Shown here: positions 1 to 5,839 of the stretch, piece after piece
How positions within the stretch are numbered: the stretch's first letter is position 1
How the letters are laid out: every line of letters begins with the position of its first letter
Translations under genes and position numbers: made by a program
Assembly (NCBI GenBank): GCA_030824175.1
Contig: JAVBYH010000007.1
Coordinates: 1-5,839, forward strand
Source: Bacteroidota bacterium
GTDB taxonomy: Bacteria > Bacteroidota > Ignavibacteria > UBA10030 > UBA8401
Length of the DNA stretch: 5,839 nucleotides
Direction of reading: 5' to 3'
Notes under the pieces: model-generated
Databases searched by the model: none
What the model was told of the DNA's origin: nothing
Seen by the model: the letters and a program-made list of their open reading frames with translations, nothing else

Positions 1-1072
1 CGCCTTCGATCATGACAACGGCTGCATGAGGCTCGATGGCGGCATGCGCACAGTAGCCGTCGTAATACGTCGAGTCGACACGCACCGCGGATTCGGCGGC
101 CCCTTTTTTCACATCCCCGTTCGCTGCGGCGATACGGCCCTCCGGCGACACGGACACAAGATGATCGAAGATCGTCGCGTCGTTGATTGTCGTCGCCGGC
201 GTGTCGTATGTCGCAGTGATCGTCGCGAGCGCCTGCTCGGCCACATCAGGATACCGGTGAAGCACGGCGATAAAATCGCCATCGTGCACGACGACGACGT
301 CCTTCATCGCCCTTGCGATCGACAGATCCACGCGGAGGAGCTTCGACGCATGCGACGGCGGACGGAGAATCTTTGCGTAGAGCATTCCGGGCAGACTCAC
401 ATCCGCCGCATACGTCGCCATGCCCGTCACCTTCTCACTGCCGTCACGCCGCAGATGCGGCCGATTCACGATCGTGAATTCGGAAAATTTCTTCACGGGA
501 ACGCTGCCCGACGCGTGCCGCTGTATCATCGCGCCCTTTGCCAGTTCGCCGTAGGAGACACGGCGCGCCCGGTTCGCCTTGTCATACACGATTCCGCGCT
601 CGACAGACAGGTCCGCTACCGCCACATTCAAGCGCTGCGATGCAAGTTCGAGAAGCATCATCCTGGCCTCCGCCCCCGCCGCGCGGAGTTTCGGACCGAA
701 CGACCGGGTAGACAACGATCCCCATGTTCCCGCGTCCCACGGACAGAGGTCGGTATCGCCCATCACCATCTGCACACTCTCCAGAGGGACATCTATTTCG
801 TCCGCAAGCATCTGTGCAAGCGATGTGATGATCCCCTGTCCCATTTCGATCTTCCCCGTGTAGCACGAGACACGTCCGCTCTCCGCGATCCTCAGGAACG
901 CGTTAAAATCCGTGGGCACGGTGCCCCGGTGCTGCGCGAAGGCGGTGAGGTCTCCAAGCGTGAAAAACAGTACAATCCCTCCGCCTGCGATCTTAAGAAA
1001 GTCGCGACGGTCCATCTCCATCCGCGTCCCGGAATCCGGCGCGTCGTTGTCTGTGCGCTCAACGTCCTCCAT
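1..1072 (-). CDS. Molybdopterin-binding catalytic subunit of a xanthine dehydrogenase-family hydroxylase (IorB-like), Tat signal, 3' end outside window
   Basis: This is the first 357 codons of the large molybdenum subunit; the frame is open to the window edge. Family enzymes hydroxylate N-heterocycles or aldehydes at a molybdopterin cofactor and pass electrons to a partner [2Fe-2S] subunit, encoded just upstream. Visible landmarks are a twin-arginine signal (DRRDFLK at residues 21-27, then a hydrophobic stretch and an AFA-Q cleavage-like site near 46), the pterin-contact segment GKIEMGQG (73-80), GDTD (105-108), a hammerhead-like segment from about 208 (KVTGMATYAADVSLPGM, 214-230), and AHAAIEPHA (342-350). 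A GQG segment placed before the hammerhead is typical of IorB/nicotinate dehydrogenase B-type proteins rather than CoxL/XdhB. The start at 1072 is one base after the stop of the upstream gene and has a good Shine-Dalgarno; M18 or M20 are alternative starts that keep the Tat motif. The full family length is about 700-780 residues, so roughly half is missing. Family is confident; substrate is unknown. Confidence 0.93.
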   Translation of the reverse strand, partial: MEDVERTDNDAPDSGTRMEMDRRDFLKIAGGGIVLFFTLGDLTAFAQHRGTVPTDFNAFLRIAESGRVSCYTGKIEMGQGIITSLAQMLADEIDVPLESVQMVMGDTDLCPWDAGTWGSLSTRSFGPKLRAAGAEARMMLLELASQRLNVAVADLSVERGIVYDKANRARRVSYGELAKGAMIQRHASGSVPVKKFSEFTIVNRPHLRRDGSEKVTGMATYAADVSLPGMLYAKILRPPSHASKLLRVDLSIARAMKDVVVVHDGDFIAVLHRYPDVAEQALATITATYDTPATTINDATIFDHLVSVSPEGRIAAANGDVKKGAAESAVRVDSTYYDGYCAHAAIEPHAAVVMIEG

Positions 1073-1073
1073 G

Positions 1074-1547
1074 TCAGGAACCCCCTTTCATGTCTGCAGC
1101 GGCGGCCACCGCCCGGATGATCCGTGTATGCGCGCCGCAGCGGCATAAATTATCCTCCATCCCGGCAGCGATCTGCTCCTGAGACGGATGCGGATGTTTT
1201 CGCAACAGGTCCACCGCCGTCATGATCATTCCCGGCGTGCAGTACCCGCATTGCAGCGCGTCGTGCTCGGCGAATGCCTTCTGCACGGGATGAAGCTCGG
1301 CACCGCGCGCCAGCCCTTCGATCGTCGTAACGCTCTTCCCGCCGACATCCCGCACTGCCATACGGCACGACCGGACAGCCTCGCCGTCCACAAGCACGGT
1401 GCACGAGCCGCACAATCCCTCCCCGCATCCGTATTTCGTGCCCGTGAGTTCCAGGTCCGTGCGCAGCACCCAGAGGAGCATCCGGCCGCCGTCCACCAGC
1501 AGGCTCACCGGTTCTCCATTGAGCGTAAACGTCACAGTCTCTTCCAT
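1074..1547 (-). CDS. [2Fe-2S] electron-transfer subunit of a molybdenum hydroxylase (IorA/CoxS-like)
   Basis: This 157-residue protein is the small iron-sulfur subunit that carries electrons away from the molybdenum site of the partner encoded next. The N-terminal plant-type ferredoxin fold has the first cluster ligands at C41, C46, C49 and C61 (motif GCGEGLCGSCTV). The C-terminal helical domain has the second cluster ligands at C100, C103, C135 and C137 (motifs QCGYCTPGM and NLCRCG). All eight ligands are present and the length is normal for the family (about 150-165). The start at 1547 is chosen because AGGAGG sits 5 bases upstream; an in-frame ATG at 1568 would add seven residues but swallow that site. 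There is no signal peptide, so if the enzyme is exported this subunit would travel folded and bound to the Tat-tagged large subunit. The stop is followed after one base by the large subunit start, which is the usual small-large operon order. Confidence 0.96.
   Translation of the reverse strand: MEETVTFTLNGEPVSLLVDGGRMLLWVLRTDLELTGTKYGCGEGLCGSCTVLVDGEAVRSCRMAVRDVGGKSVTTIEGLARGAELHPVQKAFAEHDALQCGYCTPGMIMTAVDLLRKHPHPSQEQIAAGMEDNLCRCGAHTRIIRAVAAAADMKGGS
1081..1088 (-). promoter_or_regulatory. Ribosome binding site of the molybdenum subunit
   Basis: The minus strand reads AAAGGGGG, 8 bases before the ATG at 1072. It lies inside the last codons of the [2Fe-2S] subunit gene, so the two subunits are probably translationally coupled. 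It supports the start at 1072 over the later in-frame ATGs at 1021 and 1015. Confidence 0.6.
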
Positions 1548-1552
1548 TGCCG

Positions 1553-1558
1553 CCTCCT
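1553..1558 (-). promoter_or_regulatory. Shine-Dalgarno sequence that fixes the [2Fe-2S] subunit start
   Basis: A perfect AGGAGG on the minus strand ends 5 bases before the ATG at 1547. It decides between this start and the upstream in-frame ATG at 1568, which has no comparable site. Confidence 0.75.
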
Positions 1559-1595
1559 TCTGATGCATGGTCTGCTCTCGGTCGTCGAATGCAGG

Positions 1596-1763
1596 CTACT
1601 TCATCCCGCGCTTCTTTTTTTCGATGATGACTTGTATGTCCACGGATGCCGAACACAACGAACAGACATACCGCCGGGTCGTTTCATTGAAGTCGGGTTC
1701 GCGCGTCTGGCCGCAGTTCGGACATTTTACTACGAACGGTTTTTCCTGCCTGGGTTTTGCCAT
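1596..1763 (-). CDS. Small zinc-ribbon protein, 55 residues, unknown function
   Basis: This short gene encodes a 55-residue basic protein beginning MAKPRQEKPF and ending KKKRGMK. Two CxxC knuckles, C14-P-N-C17 (followed by GQT) and C34-S-L-C37, are 16 residues apart and probably bind one zinc ion in a rubredoxin-like or zinc-ribbon fold. The rest is charged, with a β-strand-like stretch VDIQVII at 41-47 and a lysine-rich tail. There is no signal peptide or membrane segment, so it should be cytosolic. It starts 30 bases after the sensor stop, in the same frame, and ends 48 bases before the [2Fe-2S] subunit start. The Shine-Dalgarno is weak (AGGA, about 10 bases upstream). I recognise the fold type but no named family; nucleic-acid or protein binding are both possible. 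The coherent Cys spacing and the tight fit between its neighbours make a real gene likely. Confidence 0.8.
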   Translation of the reverse strand: MAKPRQEKPFVVKCPNCGQTREPDFNETTRRYVCSLCSASVDIQVIIEKKKRGMK

Positions 1764-1769
1764 AAGAAA

Positions 1770-1797
1770 AATATCCTGTGCAGAGCGTGAATGTCAT
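1770..1797 (-). promoter_or_regulatory. Candidate internal promoter at the sensor/zinc-ribbon junction
   Basis: The minus strand has ATGACA (1792-1797, five of six matches to TTGACA), a 16-base spacer and GATATT (1770-1775, four of six matches to TATAAT). The overlapping TATTTTTC also resembles the Bacteroidota -7 element TAnnTTTG (one mismatch). Transcription from it would begin at about 1763, the A of the zinc-ribbon ATG, giving a leaderless or nearly leaderless message. It overlaps the sensor stop codon. This is motif-level evidence only and may be chance in a locally AT-rich junction. Confidence 0.25.
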
Positions 1798-4706
1798 GCC
1801 GGCGGTAACGACGGATCCTGTTTTTCCCTCATCCGGGCCGTATGCTTCGGATACAGCCGGCTCGCACAGTCGGGACAGATGCCGTGCGAGAACTTCGCCT
1901 CCGAATGCTTCACGAGATACGACTCCAGAATGTTCCAGTATCCTTCGTCGTCGCGGATCTTCTTGCATGAGGAACAGATCGGAATCAGTCCGCTCAGCGT
2001 CTTGACTTCTGTCAGCGCCGTCTTTAAATCATTCAGCAGCCGCTCGCGTTCCTCGATCTGTTTCGTCAATTCACTATTCGCGGTTTCGATCTGATCGCTT
2101 CGCTCCTTGAGGATGGTCTGCTGGCGAAGGATCTCATCGTTGGCTTCTTTTAACTTAATGTTCTTCAGACGCACGACCTCCGCCTCGCGGCGCTCTTGTT
2201 CGGCGATCAGCTTCACCCGCTGCCGCTTCTGCACGACATGAATGCCTCCCGAGAGCAGCCCCGCGAATCCCAGTACAAAGAACACGTATGCCCACCATGT
2301 CTTCCAGAACGGGGGCATGATGACGATTCTGATCGATGCGCCCGCGGTGTTCCATACATTATCGTTGTTCGACCCCTGGACACGGAAGAAGTACTCTCCG
2401 GGCGGAAGATTCGTGTACGCCGCCTTGCGCGTGGTGCCGGCCGGCGTCCATTCGTTGTCGAATCCGTCGAGCATATACTTGTACCGGTTCAGTTGCGCCT
2501 TCCGAAAATTCAGTGCCACAAAGTCGAATGACAGCGAATTTTCGTTGTACGGCAGCACGATCTCTCGTTTCATCATTGCCGCCGTATCCAGCAGCAATGG
2601 CTTGTTGAAGACACTGATCGATGTGATGTACACCGGAGGAACAAACGTATTGTCCCGGATCTTTTGCGGATCGAACATGGTGAATCCGGCATAGCCTCCG
2701 AAGAACAGCGTCCCGTCCCTGTCCCTGAACGAGCTGTTCAGGTTGAACTCTTCTTCCTGCAGACCGTCGGCCGTCGAATAATTCCTGACCGTCATCGTGG
2801 ATGTATGCAGACATGAGACGCCATGCATCGTGGCAATCCACATGTTCCCCCTGCCGTCGGGTTCGAGGCCGAAGATCGTGTTGTTCGTAAGGCCGTCGCT
2901 TTCGCCGAATCTGGTGAACACTCCCGTGCGCGGGTCGAACTTGTTGATGCCTTTGCCGTACGTGCCGATCCAAAGATTTCCCTGCATGTCTTCGCGTATT
3001 GGAGCACTAAGGTTGTCGCTCAGACTATTTGCCGATCGGGAATCGTGCACGAACTGCCTGAACGTGCCAGTTTCCCTGCTGTATCTGAAGATCCCCGCGC
3101 CATACGTTCCCACCCAGATCGTGCCGGTATGATCTTCGAAGAGGGCCCGAATGTTTGAACTGTTCAGCTTTGTCGTATCCCCGATAACCACCGGAAAAGC
3201 GGCATATCGTCCCGTGCGCCGATCGTACGTGCACAAGCCGGCTGCCGTACCGATCCAGACCAGGCCCGACCTATCCTCGATGATGATCCTAACCAACGCC
3301 TTGATGATGCCGTTCACCGCGGCGTCCGATGCGTCACACACGGTAAATTTTTTCGCGGCACGGTCGAAGCGCATCAGGCCCGCCCTGGACCCGATCCAAT
3401 ATTTCCCCTGCGAGTCTTCGAAGACCATCGTGATCACATTGTCTATCAGGCCCGTCCTTTCTCCGGACTGACGCTGGTAGCGCTCGCAGTGTTCCGTCAC
3501 CGGATTGAAAATGTTGAGCCCTTTCATTGTTCCGAGCCAGATCAGGCCCTTGGCGTCCCGGTAGATCGAGCGGATGTTATTGTCGGAGAAGAGATCGACG
3601 CGGGGATTCTCGTTCCTGTACGTCTGAAAATGTTCCCCATTGGGGTCGAACTTCCCGATCCCCGTTGCGTACGTTCCCACCCAGAGATTATCCATCTCGT
3701 CGCGGTACAGCGACAATATCCGGTCACCGGGCAGACTCTTCGGGTCGCGGATGTTATTCCTCCATGTCGTTACCGCTCCCGTCGCCGGGTCCATGAATTT
3801 AAGCCCCGCTCCGTAGGTTCCGAAGATGATCCTGCCTGCAGCGTCCTCCGAGATCGCCATCACGGACAACGTGTCGAGCCGGACACCCGGAGCCGGGCTG
3901 CCGGAATTGTACCTCTGAAATTTTCCCGATGCACGGTCCATCCGCACAAGCCCGTCCGACAGCGTGCCGATCCAAAAACGGCCCTTCGCATCTTCATAGA
4001 AAGTGCAGATATAATCACTGGACAGCGAACCCGCCAGGCCCGGATCATGCCGGTAGACGGTAAACGACTCGGATGCGCTCTCGTATCTGCAGACACCGCC
4101 GCCTTCCGTGCCGGCCCAGAGCGTGCCGGCCTTGTCGATGAAGAGCGTCATCGTCGAGTTGCTGCCGAGACTCCTCGGATTGTTCGGATCGTGGACGAAC
4201 CAGCGCTCTTTTTTCGTCGCACGGTCGATGCGAAAGACGCCGTTATACCGGGTACCCACCCAAATATTTCCCACGCTGTCTTCGACGAGCGACGTAATAC
4301 TCTTTGGTTTGATGCCGTGGAGATAATCTCCTTCGCCGCGATAGAGCGAGAACCGGTTCGTCACCGGATCGTAAATATTCAGGCCCTCGGACGTTCCAAC
4401 CCAGAGCCTTCCCGTGCGATCGCGCAACAGTGTGCGCACCGCATTCTGGGAGATCGATGTCGAATCGTCCTTGATATGCCGGTGAGGATAAAACGAGTAG
4501 CCGTCGAATTTATTCAGCCCGTCATCTGTGCCAAACCATAAAAACCCCTGCGTGTCGCGGAGGATGGTCCAGACGGAATTTTGCGAGAGACCGTGCACAA
4601 CGGAAAGATTCGAAAATTTTGGAGAGATCCCCGCGCATGCATCGGCAGCGAGCAGGATGAAGAGGAGCGTACGAATGCGAAATGCTATCAACACCGATCC
4701 GGGCAT
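1794..4706 (-). CDS. Two-component-regulator β-propeller sensor with Y_Y_Y domain, transmembrane helix, coiled coil and C-terminal Cys/His module; no kinase domain
   Basis: This is a 970-residue signalling protein. Order: signal peptide (1-25, hydrophobic core LLFILLAA, ACA-G cleavage-like site); fourteen propeller repeats (about 33-680) of the Reg_prop type with a recurring W-(V/I)-G-T core, enough for two seven-bladed propellers; a linker; a Y_Y_Y domain (about 735-797, YMLDGFDNEW and LPPGEYFFRVQGSN); a membrane helix (about 802-825); a coiled coil (about 830-903); and a 66-residue tail with C911, C914, H934, H941, C944 and C947. In this family the propellers face the periplasm and sense a ligand, often a glycan fragment, and usually drive a cytoplasmic histidine kinase, AraC or GGDEF output. 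None is present here. The ATG at 4706 is preferred because it begins a proper signal peptide and lies about 65 bases after a candidate promoter; an upstream in-frame TTG at 4766 would add 20 residues and start almost at the predicted transcript end. No good Shine-Dalgarno is visible. Ligand and output partner are unknown. Confidence 0.93.
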   Translation of the reverse strand: MPGSVLIAFRIRTLLFILLAADACAGISPKFSNLSVVHGLSQNSVWTILRDTQGFLWFGTDDGLNKFDGYSFYPHRHIKDDSTSISQNAVRTLLRDRTGRLWVGTSEGLNIYDPVTNRFSLYRGEGDYLHGIKPKSITSLVEDSVGNIWVGTRYNGVFRIDRATKKERWFVHDPNNPRSLGSNSTMTLFIDKAGTLWAGTEGGGVCRYESASESFTVYRHDPGLAGSLSSDYICTFYEDAKGRFWIGTLSDGLVRMDRASGKFQRYNSGSPAPGVRLDTLSVMAISEDAAGRIIFGTYGAGLKFMDPATGAVTTWRNNIRDPKSLPGDRILSLYRDEMDNLWVGTYATGIGKFDPNGEHFQTYRNENPRVDLFSDNNIRSIYRDAKGLIWLGTMKGLNIFNPVTEHCERYQRQSGERTGLIDNVITMVFEDSQGKYWIGSRAGLMRFDRAAKKFTVCDASDAAVNGIIKALVRIIIEDRSGLVWIGTAAGLCTYDRRTGRYAAFPVVIGDTTKLNSSNIRALFEDHTGTIWVGTYGAGIFRYSRETGTFRQFVHDSRSANSLSDNLSAPIREDMQGNLWIGTYGKGINKFDPRTGVFTRFGESDGLTNNTIFGLEPDGRGNMWIATMHGVSCLHTSTMTVRNYSTADGLQEEEFNLNSSFRDRDGTLFFGGYAGFTMFDPQKIRDNTFVPPVYITSISVFNKPLLLDTAAMMKREIVLPYNENSLSFDFVALNFRKAQLNRYKYMLDGFDNEWTPAGTTRKAAYTNLPPGEYFFRVQGSNNDNVWNTAGASIRIVIMPPFWKTWWAYVFFVLGFAGLLSGGIHVVQKRQRVKLIAEQERREAEVVRLKNIKLKEANDEILRQQTILKERSDQIETANSELTKQIEERERLLNDLKTALTEVKTLSGLIPICSSCKKIRDDEGYWNILESYLVKHSEAKFSHGICPDCASRLYPKHTARMREKQDPSLPPA
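1797..1994 (-). other. C-terminal CSSCKKIRDD Cys/His module of the sensor
   Basis: Residues 905-970 of the sensor form a compact module: SGLIPICSSCKKIRDD, then GYWNILESYL, then HSEAKFSHGICPDC. The CxxC ... H ... H-x-x-C-x-x-C pattern suggests a bound metal, probably zinc. From memory, the same conserved segment ends many bacterial PAS or receiver-domain proteins, where it also follows a coiled coil ending in VKTLSG; I know of no assigned biochemical function. Here it takes the place normally held by the kinase or other output domain. Confidence 0.7.
2667..4610 (-). repeat. Fourteen degenerate β-propeller repeats within the sensor
   Basis: Fourteen repeats of about 40-50 residues can be counted by eye. 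Each has a D-x-x-G-x-(L/I)-W-(V/I)-G-T core followed by a G-(L/I/V)-x-x-(Y/F)-D-(P/R) strand. They are diverged at the DNA level, so they mark an old protein repeat rather than a recent tandem duplication. Repeats 6 (RIIFGTYGAG), 13 (MWIATMHG) and 14 (LFFGGYAG) depart most from the core. The count fits two seven-bladed propellers, as known for hybrid two-component sensors of Bacteroides. Confidence 0.85.
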
Positions 4707-4777
4707 ATGACCGTTACACAGGGAAATTGAAAAGAAATGCTCCGGCAGCAGAAACCGTACCGGCAATAATCTTCACC

Positions 4778-4806
4778 AATATAAAGGAATTTATCATCGT
4801 TTGCCA
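4778..4806 (-). promoter_or_regulatory. Candidate promoter of the sensor gene
   Basis: The minus strand has TATATT (4778-4783, five of six matches to TATAAT), a 17-base spacer and TGGCAA (4801-4806, a weak -35). TATATTGG also resembles the Bacteroidota -7 element TAnnTTTG with one mismatch. Transcription would start near 4771 and leave a leader of about 65 bases before the ATG at 4706. It lies in the most AT-rich part of the intergenic gap. The spacing is good, but the call rests on motifs alone. Confidence 0.4.
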
Positions 4807-4881
4807 CGACGCCATTAATTTATCGTGTGTGGTATTATCGGTGCGTCCCATCGCCTCCTGGCCGGTCGGCGTGGAACATGA

Positions 4882-4913
4882 AAGCGCCCGAACCGGTATC
4901 GGGTCGGGCGCTT
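4882..4913 (-). terminator. Terminator-like hairpin between the T9SS gene and the sensor gene
   Basis: AAGCGCCCGA (4882-4891) and TCGGGCGCTT (4904-4913) form a perfect ten-base inverted repeat. The 12-base loop can add three more pairs (CCG with CGG) around GTAT. It lies 75 bases past the stop of the T9SS gene and upstream of the sensor promoter, the right place to end transcription of the former. Only a weak T-rich run (TTTCATGTT) follows on the minus strand and none on the plus strand, so it is not a textbook intrinsic terminator. The rest of the 282-base gap (4707-4988) shows no gene or repeat that I can support. Confidence 0.5.
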
Positions 4914-4988
4914 CGTGGTAATGACCGAGTGCTCCGGGCGTATCCGCACTTCTGCAGCGGCCGGATCAGTAACAATTCCTCCTGGCGC

Positions 4989-5839
4989 TCATTTTATTAG
5001 TGTAAGTTTTTTTATCGCGGAAAAATTTCCCGATTTCAACCGGTAGACATAGACGCCGCCGGAGAGCGGCGACGCGTCGAAGCGCGCTTCATGGATGCCC
5101 GCCTGCAGTACTCCATCGACGAGTGTCGTCACTTCGCGCCCAAGCAGATCATACACACGGAGCGTCGTGTGGTCCTGCGGTCCGGCAGGTATCGCGAAGC
5201 GTATCGTCGTAGCCGGGTTGAATGGATTGGGATAATTCTGCGCCAATTCGAATCGTTCAGGCAGGACCATCATCATCGCCTCAATCTCCCTGGAGTACTC
5301 GAACCCGCCATCCCTGTCGATCTGCTTCAGTCGGTATGTGTTCGCACCGGCAGACGCCGAGACATCGGTGTATATGTATGCATGATGAACAGCGGATGAG
5401 CCGTTGCCGGCGACGAATCCGAGTCTTTGCCATGAGGACGATGATGATCGACGTTCAATGTCAAATCCTGCATTGTTCGTTTCGGTCGCCGTCGACCAGT
5501 GCAACACGACACCGCCCTTGATCGCGGACGCTGTGAATTCCGTCAATTCAACCGGCAGTGCCGCATCCGTCGTGCCGAGCACGAGAAAATTTCCCGACGA
5601 GGGATTATACCCCGCACACGTCACAAGGAGGTTCGATCCCGTGTTGGCGCCAGCAAGGCTGACATACGAGCCGGCTGCCGCTGAACTCTGCGTGACCGTA
5701 AGCAATGGAGCAGTGGTAACAATGTCGTTATTGTTGGGAAGCGATACGGCGTTCGCCGGGTTTGCGGCAGTGCCACTGACGAGAGACGTCGCATAATAAT
5801 GTTCCGTCGACAATGCCGTTAAGGGTGCAGAAAACGTAC
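4989..5839 (-). CDS. T9SS type A sorting domain-containing secreted protein, 5' end outside window
   Basis: The last 282 residues of a secreted or surface protein; the frame is open at the window edge and no start is visible. The first ~90 visible residues are rich in A, S, T, N and G with no domain I recognise. A β-sandwich module follows (about 95-190), opening with LPVELTEFTA and continuing VVLHWSTATETNNAGFDIER, a segment very common just before T9SS sorting domains and probably fibronectin III-like. The last 87 residues are the sorting domain: FELAQNYPNPFNPATTIRF, LRVYDLLGREVTTLVDG, GGVYVYRLKSG and the basic terminal strand KKLTLIK. In T9SS organisms this domain directs passage across the outer membrane and is usually removed as the protein is anchored or released. 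The export route is clear; the activity of the missing N-terminal part cannot be told. It probably forms a separate transcription unit from the sensor, since a hairpin and a 282-base gap follow. Confidence 0.92.
   Translation of the reverse strand, partial: TFSAPLTALSTEHYYATSLVSGTAANPANAVSLPNNNDIVTTAPLLTVTQSSAAAGSYVSLAGANTGSNLLVTCAGYNPSSGNFLVLGTTDAALPVELTEFTASAIKGGVVLHWSTATETNNAGFDIERRSSSSSWQRLGFVAGNGSSAVHHAYIYTDVSASAGANTYRLKQIDRDGGFEYSREIEAMMMVLPERFELAQNYPNPFNPATTIRFAIPAGPQDHTTLRVYDLLGREVTTLVDGVLQAGIHEARFDASPLSGGVYVYRLKSGNFSAIKKLTLIK

Noticed and set aside
26..1120. Long plus-strand open frame of 364 codons
   Set aside because: It lies antisense to the molybdenum subunit gene, its translation is rich in Arg and His with no domain, and the opposite strand shows clear family motifs. 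It is a shadow of codon bias in GC-rich DNA.
1615..1621. Run of seven A residues on the coding strand of the zinc-ribbon gene, a possible slippage site
   Set aside because: It falls in a lysine-rich tail only eight codons before the stop and after all four cysteines. A frameshift would alter little, and nothing downstream suggests a programmed product.
1188..1790. Plus-strand open frame of 200 codons over the [2Fe-2S] and zinc-ribbon genes
   Set aside because: It is antisense to two genes with well-formed cysteine motifs and has no recognisable features of its own.
3489..4541. Plus-strand open frame of 350 codons inside the sensor gene
   Set aside because: It is antisense to the propeller repeats. 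Its apparent internal periodicity simply mirrors the repeat units on the coding strand.
2667..4610. Regularly spaced similar segments that might suggest a CRISPR array or DNA repeat
   Set aside because: The periodicity is at protein level (propeller blades in one continuous frame); the DNA copies are too diverged for a CRISPR or tandem DNA repeat.
4682..4921. Plus-strand frame of 79 codons across the intergenic gap
   Set aside because: It overlaps the sensor signal peptide region and the hairpin, has no Shine-Dalgarno, and its translation resembles no domain.
4854..4986. CCTCCTGGC occurring twice in the intergenic gap (4854-4862 and 4978-4986)
   Set aside because: Nine bases repeated twice with no extended similarity or symmetry is within chance; the second copy ends inside the spacer next to a stop codon.

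Overview
The window reads as chromosomal DNA from a member of the Fibrobacteres-Chlorobi-Bacteroidetes (FCB) superphylum. Two things suggest this: a secreted protein ending in a typical type IX secretion (T9SS) sorting domain with the NYPNPFNP signature, and a very large two-component-regulator β-propeller sensor, a protein type common in that group. The DNA is fairly GC-rich by eye, and two genes have clear Shine-Dalgarno sequences (AGGAGG, AAAGGGGG). That fits lineages such as Ignavibacteria or related candidate phyla better than classical Bacteroidia, but this placement is inference. All real genes lie on the minus strand; the long plus-strand frames are antisense shadows.

In transcription order (right to left): (1) 5839-4989 holds the C-terminal 282 residues of a T9SS-exported protein. 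(2) 4988-4707 is a 282-base intergenic gap with a strong terminator-like hairpin (4882-4913) and a candidate promoter (4778-4806). (3) 4706-1794 encodes a 970-residue sensor. It has a signal peptide, fourteen propeller blades, a Y_Y_Y domain, one membrane helix, a coiled coil and a short C-terminal Cys/His-rich module beginning SGLIPICSSCKKIRDD. It has no histidine kinase, receiver or DNA-binding domain. (4) 1763-1596 encodes a 55-residue zinc-ribbon protein, easy to miss because of its size. (5) 1547-1074 encodes the complete [2Fe-2S] subunit of a xanthine-dehydrogenase-family molybdenum hydroxylase. (6) 1072-1 encodes the first 357 residues of its molybdopterin-binding catalytic subunit, of the IorB type with a twin-arginine signal, and runs off the window.

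Genes 3 to 6 are separated by only 30, 48 and 1 bases with no terminator between them, so they may form one transcription unit. If so, a periplasm-facing sensor and a tiny zinc-ribbon protein are co-expressed with a Tat-exported molybdoenzyme. The catalytic pair is a confident call at family level; its substrate cannot be read from the sequence. The link between sensor and enzyme is inference from gene order.
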